From Lentinus brumalis (taxonomy: Eukaryota > Basidiomycota > Agaricomycetes > Polyporales > Polyporaceae), in assembly GCA_001792895.1 (NCBI GenBank), contig MARA01000005.1:2418001-2482000 (forward strand): a stretch of 64,000 nt of DNA, written 5' to 3'. The notes under the pieces are model-generated. The model ran no database searches. It had not been told where the DNA came from and was given only the letters and a program-made list of their open reading frames with translations. Below are positions 11,719-21,981 of this stretch, in pieces; positions within the stretch are counted from its first letter, which is position 1; each line of letters starts with the position of its first letter. A program made the translations under genes and the position numbers.

Positions 11719-12234
11719 GTGAGCGACCCACGAGTATCCAAACCGCTTACGAGACGTCTGACATGACCAATTCTCTTCGCAGGATCCCCCGCGCGCTAGT
11801 ACCGCCTGTAGACACTCTGCTGTAAGGATGACGGCTTGAATGCTAGCGGGAGTGTGACATGCCTGTGCGCATTTGCGAGAACTTTCGCGAGAGTCGGGAC
11901 CGCCACCAGTCACTAGTCAGCACAAAGTCAGCACTCACTGAGAGGCAGCAACCAGGCTTAAATTCATCGACTTCTGGCCTCCCCAAAAATCGCTTGGCGT
12001 CAAACGCACAAACTTCATGGGTTTGCTACCACACAGCCTGCCTGATCCGGGTATGGGGCATGCATAACGCCCGTATGAGTATGTGCCGAGCGTTTAGAAT
12101 GAGAATCTGTGCAGTCACCTCCAATATACGAGGCACAATGTGGTACGTCTATTACATGACATCATTTCCCGAAGCATATCCCAAAAGCCTTGGTCAACAA
12201 TCAGTTGTATCAAAACGCACTGCTCGTAGCGATG
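11719..12234. other. 3' untranslated intron and intergenic stretch
   Basis: This interval begins with the untranslated intron 11719-11782 of the preceding gene, whose downstream sequence (tgctgtaaggatg and gctagc...gtgtgacatgcctgtgcgc) aligns with the same region after the paralogue at 16082-16190. Beyond about 11890 I see nothing I can support. The oxidoreductase on the opposite strand stops at 12235, so the two genes converge here. Confidence 0.4.
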
Positions 12235-13657
12235 CTACTGAGAGCCCCGCGTCGCCTGCCATTTCAAGAACTCCTCGGAGAAGGGCCAAGTCGTGTATCC
12301 CTCGACGACCAGCGGGACAAATAGCGTCGCAAGGTCGCACTCGGTGAGCGGAATGTTCTCGCGCAGACGGAATGGGAGATCGGGCTAAACAAGGACGGGC
12401 ATCAGCAATGTCATGCAATGCAATACGCACAAGGACACGCACATTCGCCGAGAATGCGCGGGCGTAGCCGACGAGCTGCCCAGTCTCCTCTGCGACCTTG
12501 ATCCCGGACTCGCGGTCGTATCCTCCGGTGGTGATCGTCGGGCGGGGTGCCCAGATGTCGTTGATGAAGAACTCTTGCTAGAAGCGGAGGGGCGGTCAGC
12601 GCTGGATGTACTCATTGGTGAGCGACGTACCGAAGGATCTTCAGGGCCCTGGCTGAAGATCGCGCCAGAGGCGATGACGTGGATGTAAGCGAGGTCAGGG
12701 TGCCGCGCCTTGAGCTGCTCCACGAGGTACGAAAACGTCGGGACGGGGTCCTTCATGCGCATGTCTGGGATGCCATGTGTGAGCGCAAAGACGTAGATAT
12801 GAGGGCCACGGCGTAGACATACCCTGGTAGAAGGACCACGGACTGAGACGAATCGCAGACTTCTTCGCGCCAATCGCCGCGACAATCGCGTCCATCACCT
12901 CGAGAGAGAACCGCGCACGGTTCTCGATGGAGCCGCCGTACTCGTCAGTGCGCTTGTTGGAGACGTCCTGCAGGAACTGGTCGGGTAGATAGCCCGCTGC
13001 GCCATGCACCTCGACGCCGTCGAAGCCGGCCTTGATCGCGTTCTTGGCGGCGACGGCGTACCATCCGACGTACTCCTTGATTTCTGCAAGCCGAAGTGTT
13101 AGCACACAACACGCGAAGCCACGAGCGGCTTTCGACATACCGTCCTTCGTGAGTTCGCGAGGAACGTCATTGGGACGCTCGGTGAGCGCAATGGGCGACG
13201 CCGACACGTAAGGATAATCGGGGAACTCCTTGTTGAACAGCTCAGGGCGTGCAGCACGCCCGAGAGCCCAGAGCTGGAGGAAGATATAGGAGCCCTTCGC
13301 ATGAACAGCTTCAGTGACCTGTGAACGAGCGCAAACCTGTCAGAGAGGAAACAATGGGCGATGATGGGGAAAACGGCTCACCTTCTTCCAAGCAGCGATC
13401 TGCTCGTCGTTCCAAATACCGGGCGCGTGGGGCTGGCCACTCGCTTGAGGCGAGATGTACGTCGCCTCACCGATGAGAAGCGTTCCGGGAACGCTCGCAC
13501 GCTGAGCGTAGAACTCGGTGACGAGGTCGGTCGGGACGTGGTCCGCGGTATTGCGGAGACGTGTCTGGGGTGCGAGGACGACACGGTGGGCGAGCTGGAT
13601 CTCGCCAACTTGAATCGGCCGGAAGAGAGCGGGGACGGATGCAGGGTCGAAAGACAT
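12235..13657 (-). CDS. NADH:flavin oxidoreductase, old yellow enzyme family (377 aa)
   Basis: This FMN-dependent ene-reductase family protein would reduce activated C=C bonds using NAD(P)H in the cytosol. Six exons join cleanly: 13382-13657, 13141-13318, 12823-13083, 12631-12764, 12443-12577 and 12235-12384, giving 1134 nt including the stop, the usual family length. Landmarks are the N-terminal LFRPIQVGEIQLAHRVVLAP (FMN-binding strand), YFLQLW-like IFLQLWALGRAA, the substrate loop GFDGVEVHGAAGYLPDQFLQ, NKRTDEYGGSIENRARF, the AIRLSPWSFYQ strand and the C-terminal phosphate-binding TTGGYDRESG. The family's substrate-binding His and Tyr are present in HGAAGY, but the position normally Asn (or His) between them is Ala (codon 12995-12997). 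Substrate is unknown. A TATA-like tatata lies near 13755 upstream on its strand. Confidence 0.9.
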
Positions 13658-14423
13658 CCTTGGTTCCGGGTGCAGTTGAAACGGAGAGAAGCGGGTTCGT
13701 TGCCTGGGTCTGGAGTCCGAGGGATCTTGCTAGGATCGGAAGCACTTGTGTGCTCTTATATACGTGGCTCCGGAGATGAGCCAACATGCTCCGGCTCAAA
13801 AGTGTTCGCAATACTCGCAAGCGCGGTCGGTTTGTAGTGTAGCATCGGTCAAACTTACAGGAGATTGTCAGCGGAGGACAAGCGGAGGAGGAGGAGGACG
13901 TGACACTGACAAGTTTGCAGGCTGACCAAGCCGATGTCCGGAGTTAAGTACTGTGAATTGCCAATTTGGGGCTAATTCGCGACCCTTCAAGCGCTGACAA
14001 GGTTCACCATGATTGATAACCAGGAATCTCCAGGATGATAACCATCGCAGACATGTAAGTAGAACTTCGAAGCGATTGAATTCACGCGTACGCACGTCCT
14101 TCCCACAATCGTCTCCCCCGGTGTACTCAGCCAGAACGTCACTTTCTTCCTTCGGTCTCCTTCCTAAAAGCTAACCTCAGCGTATCTCCGGTCATCGGAG
14201 ATGTACGCTCAGCTACGCTCACGTTGATTGCTGACGCCTTTTCTTTCCCATCTGACAGTGACGCTGCCCACCGACCTACATACTTAGTACAACAACGATG
14301 GTCCTCGCTCCTCCGAGATAGTGGGACTGAAGTACAATTGGACGAGAGATCGATTACGCGAGAGACCGTGAGTGCAAGAGGTGGCATCGGAAAGTCCGAG
14401 ACCGTGGGTATCGGGCGTCTAAG

Positions 14424-14447
14424 GGGGAGGAGGAGGAGGAGGAGGAG
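14424..14447 (+). repeat. (GGA)n microsatellite
   Basis: About eight tandem gga triplets lie here. It is a simple repeat outside any supported coding region. Confidence 0.85.
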
Positions 14448-14596
14448 CACCGTGTTCGGAGCGCCGAGGGGGGTCTTGTTATTGGAATATCTTGAGGTTG
14501 TCTCGAGGTGCCGGGGCTCCCATCACCTCGTGTCCTTCCTCCTTCGTACGCCCAAGAACTACACTCGAACTAAACTATCAGAATTGAGAACGATTG

Positions 14597-14640
14597 CCCT
14601 GCTGGACTTTGAGTGGGTTCAGAACGTTCCAAGCCAGGTA
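14597..14640 (+). pseudogene. 3'-end remnant of a third small secreted protein gene
   Basis: The 44 bases here (gctggacttt then gagtggg ttcag ... ccaagccaggt) align with 15975-16019 at the end of small secreted protein gene 2 (gctggactt then ctagtggattcag ... cgacgccaggt), covering its stop codon and the donor of its 3' untranslated intron. Nothing homologous to the signal exon is visible upstream. I read it as a degraded copy of the family; the match is short, so confidence is modest. Confidence 0.4.
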
Positions 14641-15409
14641 CCGATCATGGAACAGGCGAGGGACATTCTATCCCCCGCTCCACCGAGCCACAAGCTTGCT
14701 GGGCAATCCTGGAACAATACCCGGTCTCCGATCTGCCCACGAGGTGGTTCTTACTCAGTCTTACCTCATGTAAGTGGCAGACCCATGCATTCAGAGAGTG
14801 TACTTACGGGATGACGGTGTTGTCGCACCTACTGATCACAAAATTAGCACACAAAAGCATGGAAGTCTCCGTTGCGCTTCCCCACCAAGCCTGTCTTCCG
14901 GTTTGTGGCCCGTACAGTCTGCTCCGAGGACTTCAAGCTGTCAGGTTCCCCCGCTTGTCTCGCCACGGCCTCCTGTTACTGCACTCGAGTGCCGACTTCG
15001 CGTTGGCCATTAAAACGCTGCGCGGATCAGAACAAGAAGAGCAACGCTGGCTCGGGAATTCCGTCAAGTATGGTCATCAGCTCTCCCCTTTGTTGCATAT
15101 GACAGCATCGTAGCCTACCTGCGCTCTATCGAGCCATGAGTACGTAAGAACGGTTGCTCGTAACAGAGCGGCGAACCCTCCGCTACCCCCCAGATGTACG
15201 CGGTAGTTCTAAATTCTAGTCATCCGTGGTCTCAACAGTACTACTTAAGTATCCAAAGCTCAATCTCCGACTGGGTCGGCTACTGTACGTCAACAGCCTA
15301 GTAAGTTGTTGTTGTTTCCTTCTCGCCAGCTGCCGCACACAACCCAACGTTCGTCATGGCCGACCAATAGCGAACGGGCAGGTATCCACAACGCACGCAG
15401 GTCATAGGG

Positions 15410-15417
15410 GATAAAAG
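15410..15417 (+). promoter_or_regulatory. TATA-like box (gataaaag) of small secreted protein gene 2
   Basis: The gataaaag string sits 55 bp before the ATG at 15465 and is shared, with flanking blocks, by the paralogue at 10635. Conservation between the two otherwise diverged genes supports a real core promoter element. Confidence 0.6.
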
Positions 15418-15464
15418 CTGGACGATGTTGAACTGGAACGTCAGCCCCGACAAAGACATTCACC

Positions 15465-15987
15465 ATGCACTTCACCGCCAAGTTCACCGCTCTCGCTTTT
15501 GCCTTCGCGAGTATCATGGTCTCTCAAGCGACCGCGAGCACTGTGCCCGTACGTCCTGTCTCTTCCTTATTGCTGCTCCATGATGTCTCACTCCCACCAT
15601 GCCTGGCAGGCCGATGCTAGCGGTGGCATCATCAGCAAGGACGAGTTCATGCGTTGGCTCGACACGACCGAGGCCAACATCACCTACGTCGGTGGTACCG
15701 ACCGCGCCGCCTTGGGCGCCGCCGAGACCATGGTCAGGGAGTGCAGCCCCGGTGCCAACGGTCCATGCTCGGGTGGTTGCTCAGTATACACCCTGCGCGA
15801 CGAATGGGGTTGCCGCCGCACTGTCCGGGAATCACTGGAGTGTCTTTCGGCCACGAGTGACATCCTTTTCTGCCAAGACGGCGAGTGCTCTAGGGACTGC
15901 ACGCGTCTCTCCAGATGCCGGCGTCGCCTCGGCCGCGACTCCTGCTACGCTTACGACACTAGGTCCATTGGCCCGCTGGACTTCTAG
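15465..15987 (+). CDS. Small secreted cysteine-rich protein (153 aa), paralogue 2
   Basis: Exon 1 (15465-15548) encodes a 28-residue signal-peptide exon (MHFTAKFTALAFAFASIMVS then QATASTVP) that differs from paralogue 1 at only part of its positions. After an intron (15549-15609) exon 2 (15610-15987) encodes about 125 mature residues. Cysteines are denser than in paralogue 1: C-x7-C-x3-C-x10-C-x9-C-x9-C, then several more including a CSRDCTRLSRC cluster; the first four share the spacing of paralogue 1 approximately. The 3' untranslated intron is at 16018-16081 (gtgaga...cttcag). Signal peptide, gene structure and flanks are conserved while the mature part is not, the pattern of a fast-evolving secreted family. 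Function unknown. Confidence 0.78.
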
Positions 15988-16081
15988 TGGATTCAGTATG
16001 TCATCGGCCGACGCCAGGTGAGATGGAGTCACGAGCATATGCATGATGTGCCCGAGATCTGACACGAGATTTTCTCTTCAG

Positions 16082-17322
16082 GGTGTCCGTGTTCTGTTCC
16101 CTCATGTACACACTGTGCTGTAAAGATGTATTCAATGACTCGATTGCTAGCAGTGTAATATGTCATGCATGTGCGCGAGAACTTGGATGCCGGCTTGGGA
16201 CGACTCACTGATCGCGCATGGCGCGCAATGTCTGCGGAATGAGTAGATCGGCGCCGGTGGAGCGTCTTCACGACAGGCCGACAGTAGACAAAGGCACTTT
16301 CGAGTCTGATGACAAGTACTTAGTAGGTCGTCGGCGCAGGACTCGAAGTCGCAGCGAGCTGGACCTTGGAGAAGCTTTGTGCTCGACGTGGTGGGAGGGC
16401 CGCAAACCACGTGAGTCGTGTCGACTGGATGAGCTAGGATGAGCCGCGTGCTTCGAGTCCTCACCGGCACCCTCTCCTCGTCGGCTGCTCCCTCTCGTGG
16501 CTCCCGCGTACTACGTCCAAACTACGTCCTATACTTTGCCGCGGCTTGCCAGCCAGCACGTCCTCTACGGGCGGCTTAAACACGCTATGAGCGACAGATC
16601 AAGGGCACGCACAAAAAATCAGACGGGATCGTAGCAGTCCACGGATAGGTATGTCACGCTGTACTCCAACCTTAAGCTTGCTCAACATATGTTTCGTGCA
16701 GAATTGTCGACATCATGATCACCAGACATTGGATTGTGCACCTTCGATCTCCTCCGCGAGGAAGACATAAACGATGAGCATCGCCGACCGACAGCGCATG
16801 GAAGACAGCAGCGCAGGACTCGGAGTAAGTGCAAGTCTTAGTTCGAGAGTCGACGGATATGGTAGACAGCGACGTGATGTGATGTGATACGGCGACGCGT
16901 TATGTCACGCGTCGCGTCGGCGAGAGTCGAGACTCGCAAACTCAAGCAGGACCGTCTGTCCCCCGTCCGTGTGTCAGACTACATATTCACTTCTTTCTCT
17001 TCGACGTCGCAACATGTTTCCTCGCACGGCCTGCCCCTCAGGCTGCGAAGACCGACCTCCGAATCACTGGTCCTACTAGGGAGCGCGATCACTGTTCCAG
17101 ATGTACAGCGGATTTCCTGTCTAAGCTCCCTCTGGGCCTGTACATGTCTGCGTAGTCACTGAGGTGAGTCAGTCTCTGTGATATGCGGGTGGCTCGACAA
17201 TTGTTCGCTGATATTGGTATGAGGTCACGCGTATGTGGCCGACGTTCTATCCAACCTCGACCCGACTCCGTCTTCTCTCCCTCTCTCTCACTGTGACCTC
17301 TTCTGCATCCACCATCCTTGAC
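16082..17322. other. Intergenic stretch, no gene supported
   Basis: The first 110 bp are the 3' flank shared with small secreted protein gene 1. I searched the rest for the missing N-terminus of the catalase downstream (the conserved region with the distal His) on the plus strand and found none. Open frames at 16218-16442 and 16884-17162 have no recognisable features. Confidence 0.4.
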
Positions 17323-19150
17323 ATGAAGCTTCGCTCGCGGAAGAAGCTCAAGGTCGTTCACCTCGCCTTCCCAGGTCGGCATCAGGACCACCCAGTGCAC
17401 CTTTCTGAGACCTCAATTGGGCTTCAAGACGCGACTACTTCAACGCTCGAAGGATTGGTCGTCACCATCACAGCGCCACAGCACATCGTCGCACAGTGTC
17501 CATTTAAGTTTGAAGCCATGAAGCTACCTCCGGAATTGTTTACCGAGGTGAGTCACCACTTGCTCTAAACATTGTCTAACCGCCGCTCCTACTGTATACA
17601 GATCTGCACCCTACTCGAACCATCCGAACGTGCTCCTCACAGCAACACGCCTCCCGCAGGCATGGGCATTAAGATCAAGACGGAGGAGGGAAACCTCGAC
17701 TGGGTCTTCAACCACACGCCCGTTTTCTTCATCCGTGACCCCGCCAAATTTGCGCCCTTTGTTCATGCTCAGAAGCGCGATCCCCAGGCGCACCTGAGGG
17801 ATCCCGACATGTCCTGGGTGGGTTCCGTACGCATGTATGCAGCTGCAACGCAACTCATGGTGCGCGATCTGCAGGATTACCTGTCGCAGAACCCGGAGTC
17901 GATCCACCAGGTTATGATCCTGTTCTCCGACCGCGGGACTCCGGCAGGGTACCATCGAACGCACGCGTACTCTGCCCATGCCTTCAAGTTCGTCAACAGT
18001 GAGGGCAAGTTCGTCTATGTCAAGATACACGTCATCAACGACGCCGGTTGCAAGACTATGACGGCCGTCGAAGCGACGAGACTCGCGGGCGAAGATCTTG
18101 ACTTCGGCGTCAAGAGCCTCTTCAATGACATAGAAGCCGGAAAGTATCCCTCGTACACAGTATACATCGTAAGTACATCTTGAAACGTAGAGCAGGACGT
18201 ACTGAGTACTGAGTCGTCCGACAGCAAACCATGACGTCGGAGGAAGCCGAGAACTTCCGCTACAACATCCTCGACGTGACTAAGGTATGGCCGCAAGCCC
18301 AGTATCCCCTTCGCCCCATCGGCAAGATAGTCCTAAACAAGAACCCCGAAAACTACTTCGCTGAGGTCGAGCAGGCCGCGTTCGCGCCTTCACACCTGGT
18401 CCCGGGCATAGAGCCTTCTACAGACCCGGTCCTTCAGGCGCGGCTCTTCGTTTACCCCGACGCTCAGCGGTACGTCCTAACATCGCACAACGGACTCGGT
18501 AGCATGCCTTACTGATAGTGCGGCAACGTGCAGCTACCAGCTTGGGGTCAACTACGGCCAGCTCGCGGTCAACGAGCCCGTCGTGCCCGTCGCCAACTTC
18601 CAGCGCGACGGCTTCATGGCGATCAAGAACCAAGGCTTCCGCCCTCCGTATCAGAGCAGCATTCTGCCGCTCCAGTACAAAGCGAAGGCGTACGAACATG
18701 CGGAGCACGAGGTCTTCCTCGGCGCAGCGCTGGCTGACCTGAGTGAGGTCACTGAGCGTAAGTCCCGCCACCCGGGCCCGTCATCATCGCGGACGTGTTT
18801 TGTGTGCTCCCGCTGATTTGCCATCTCTAGTCGACTTCGAGCAGCCGCGCGCGCTGTGGTCGAAGGTCTTGAAGGACGAAGACCGCGCGCATCTCGTCAG
18901 CAACGTCGCGGGCCATCTTGGCAGAGCGAAGAGCGCGGAGATCAAGGCCAGACAGCGTACGTCCAGCAGCCTGTGTATAAAGCGCTGTGCTGATCTGCTT
19001 ACCTTTGTCCTTACAGTGTCGGTCTTCGCTGCGGTCGACCAGGGCCTGGCTGACCGTATCGCGGATGCCATCGGGGTGCCGCGGGTGCAGTCGTTGAAGG
19101 TGAAGCCTGCGGAGGAGGCGCTGCGGTTCAGGAGCTCCGTCATAGCATGA
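17323..19150 (+). CDS. Catalase lacking the N-terminus, fused in frame to an F-box-like start
   Basis: From about residue [18 protein letters not shown] (17662) onward this is a small-subunit catalase: [65 protein letters not shown], the proximal heme-ligand motif [11 protein letters not shown], then the C-terminal catalase-related domain to the stop at 19148-19150. Exons: 17323-17547, 17602-17817, 17875-18168, 18225-18469, 18534-18757, 18831-18956, 19017-19150. The N-terminal third that carries the distal catalytic His is absent. Instead exon 1 ends with [10 protein letters not shown] and exon 2 begins ICTLLEPSE, together an F-box-like helix typical of Agaricomycetes, reading in frame into the catalase. 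Without the distal His, catalase activity is not expected. It may be a chimeric gene or a decaying pseudogene. Exon 1's start (17323) is uncertain. Confidence 0.75.
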
Positions 19151-19708
19151 CGAATATATTGATAACTTGTACGTCTGGAAGTGCAGGAGATACATCAACG
19201 TGAATATGCACAGAGCTTCGACCTCGACGGCCGCGTATGCGAACATGCCACTCGGCGGCCCAGTCCAGTTCGCATCTCCGGCCATAGCGGCACACAGTGG
19301 CGCGAAGGCTCAAAGCCGTCTTCTCTGGTGTCTCCGCGGGGCCTCTTCTCGTGATTGTGTCATAAGATGCGCAGGGAAGTCGCCTCGGGTACACGAGGAA
19401 TGTGCATCATAGAAACAACGCAATCACTGCTCCCCTTCTATTGCCGCAGCGTCTGTCGACAAAGCGCCACACGAAGGTCTTCTATTGCGCGATCGCCATC
19501 GGGCCCGGGGCTACAGGGTAACCGTGTAACTCTGGTATATACCCGCCCGCCCAGGCCAAAAATCGACGACCAGCGCGGTACTAGTCTGGGTATCAATACG
19601 AGAGCGCACATTTTCTAGGGTCTACGAAGTCTGAGATCATCAGCGAGGAGTCAGTGACAAGGACATGTGCGCATGCGCGTAGATACATATGCACATACCT
19701 TCTGTCAA
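19151..19708. other. Intergenic stretch between converging genes
   Basis: The catalase-like gene ends at 19150 and the DUF6534 gene on the other strand ends at 19709. I see no coding signal in between. Confidence 0.4.
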
Positions 19709-21981
19709 CTACACCAGCGTGTCTCGGTCGGGCGACAGGGGCGAATCGGCAAGGTGACCGATGTCGGTCCTGCTGTCTGAGTTGACCAGCTGCGTCACAA
19801 CCTTCAGCTCAATATCCTTCGAGTCACGGCGTCCTATAGTCTTGTCGTATCGCAGCTGCGGGCATGGGTGCACGAGACACCAGTCAGCGACATCAGGAGA
19901 CGGCTTCGGTGGGATTGAACGTACCTCTGGGACGTTGACGCGGCGGTGCATGCCCATGCTTGAGGGATGGCTGGCGTGGACGATCGTCGGGCTGAACGGG
20001 GTGCTGTCGTTGACCATTCCGCCTCGGTCGACGACTAGTGACTGGCGAGCGTTGAGGCTGTTCACGCCGGTCATCCGCTGCGAATGTGACTGTGCCAACT
20101 TCGGTACTTACGACACCAGGAATGTGTTTGAGTAGACTGGATTGGGAGCGTAAGCCGAGAACGATGCATAGGCGATAATGAGAGGCACATACGCTTGGTC
20201 AGAATGAAGCAGAAGGCCGTGAAGATCATGTTGTCGGGCCATAGGAGGGACTAGGTGCATGTGGTCAGAGCTGGAGCAAGCATGATCAGGTGGTACAGCG
20301 AAAGTACCGATACAACGTTCAGGACATTGAAGATGCTGTCACACGGAGTCACTAGTCAGGATCCTCTTGCAACCTTGTCATGTTCAAGTGGTCGACTCAC
20401 CAGATAAGAAGACCTGGCGCGGAACGATCGTTCGTCAGCCACCTAATCAAGCGACTGGGCGGTGATACAGTATTGCTCACCGCTGCTGACGGCGTACAGA
20501 ATGAGTACGTCAAGGAGAGAATCGGTACTGTCACGTCGGATCAGTATGGGCCGTGCACTTGGGTGCCATGAGACGTACCGAGTAACACCGGTGCGGTTGT
20601 GGCGGAGAAACCAAATGAGCACGACGGTCATCATCAGGTCGGCAGCCATGATGAGGCCCGACGCTGTGGAAGCGAGCCACTGGAGTGGCGGTCAGCTTGT
20701 AAGAGCTGGAAAGGAGCTTACTGGCGCGAGTAAGTACTCACTGAGAGATCCAGAAATTCGGCCATTGTGGGCTTGTTCCACCTGTGACGACGAAATCGAA
20801 TTCAGCTTCGGAGATAGCGAATGAAAGTGCCCATACTAACCCTATGCATGTGAGCGCTGAAACCGAGCGTAAGTACATCAGGAGAGGGTGGCAGGGGATG
20901 CAGACGTACCGACAAAGCAGCCTTGAGAAGATGCATTGTCAGTGACTTCGAGGAGCGCGGAGCGACGTAGCCACGCACCACAAAAGGCGAGCATCAGAAG
21001 GACCTGACAAACCCCGGAGATGAGTGTCTCGACATCGCCTGAAATATCAATACATACAGCGAGCACTGCGACTGGCCTCAACTTCTTGTTGACTATATAG
21101 GAATGGTCGCCAGTTAGAGATGATCGATCATAGCAATGCATGAGACACTATTCACCAAGGTATATGCGTCGAGCGAAGAATCTAGGAGATGTCAAGCTGA
21201 GCGACGCTTTGCAATCCATCAATTACCACCACTTACGCCTGAGTTATGACGGCGGATAGAGACTGATCTGTGTCAGCAGCAGTGTCGATGCCAACCATGG
21301 CACAGTGTGTACTCACGGCAGGGACGGGGAGGAGCTGCAGTGCTGATTTAGTACCGGCATCGGGCAGAGGTGTTCTGTCAGCTCGCACATACCTTGAGAG
21401 ACCTTCCCAGAGTCGTCAGCGGTGGAGAGACCAGAAGTGACATAGATACTCACCAAACGGGACCGCCAAGGAGAACCAAAGGGTTGAAGTAGTTTGTGAC
21501 GAGATAGAAGTAACTGCGACGACGATGAAGTCAACGACAGTAGAAGCTCGCCTGTTGTAGGGATCGACTGACCACGTATGCATGACCAGTGCCGTGTTGA
21601 CAAGCTCCATGAACCTGCTCCGAATTCAATATTCACTGATCAAGACGAGGACGAGAAACGCACAAGAGCAGAACCACCTAAGCAATTGCGCCGTCAGTAA
21701 AGGAGGCTCCAACAGTACAACCAAGATCCACACACCCATAGTTTAAGGTAAGCGGGGTCTCCGGGGTAGAGTCGGAAGTACCTATACGTTTGATGGAAAC
21801 CCACGCCTTGCAAGCTGTAGTGACGCAAATCAGCGAGGACATACTCTCGCACATGAGCTCAAATCACGTACAGAGTGCCTATGAAAGCTCCCACAAGGAA
21901 TGCTCCCATGGTGTCGTCGAGCGATGGAGCCATGGGGAGCGGTCCTGCCATGACACCCGACGTGTTCAGGAGGAGGGCCAT
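19709..21981 (-). CDS. DUF6534 seven-helix membrane protein, copy A
   Basis: DUF6534 proteins are fungal integral membrane proteins with about seven helices and no assigned function. The start at 21981 gives a short N-terminus, then DDTMGAFLVGAFIGTL (helix 1), split by a phase-2 intron after 21872. Next come LQGVGFHQTYRYFRLYPGD (loop), ELVNTALVMHTW, FYLVTNYFNPLVLLGG, then the diagnostic block AADLMMTVVLIWFLRHNRTG (about 20600-20650), TDSLLDVLILYAVSSGLLIW, SIFNVLNVVS, LLWPDNMIFTAFCFILTKLY and SLNARQSL. The hydrophilic cytosolic tail runs to the stop at 19709. About ten small exons are needed, but all joints I checked use GT-AG. Likely at a membrane; ligand or partner unknown. One of four copies in 22 kb. 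Confidence 0.8.

Larger units (their letters stand above)
13658..15409. other. Intergenic stretch with a paralogue remnant and a GGA microsatellite
   Basis: No intact gene is supported. The stretch holds the likely promoter of the oxidoreductase (13658-13800), a short (gga)n tract at about 14424-14447 and a fragment at about 14597-14640 resembling the 3' end of small secreted protein gene 2. Open frames at 14224-14814 and 14613-15113 show no family features. Confidence 0.35.
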
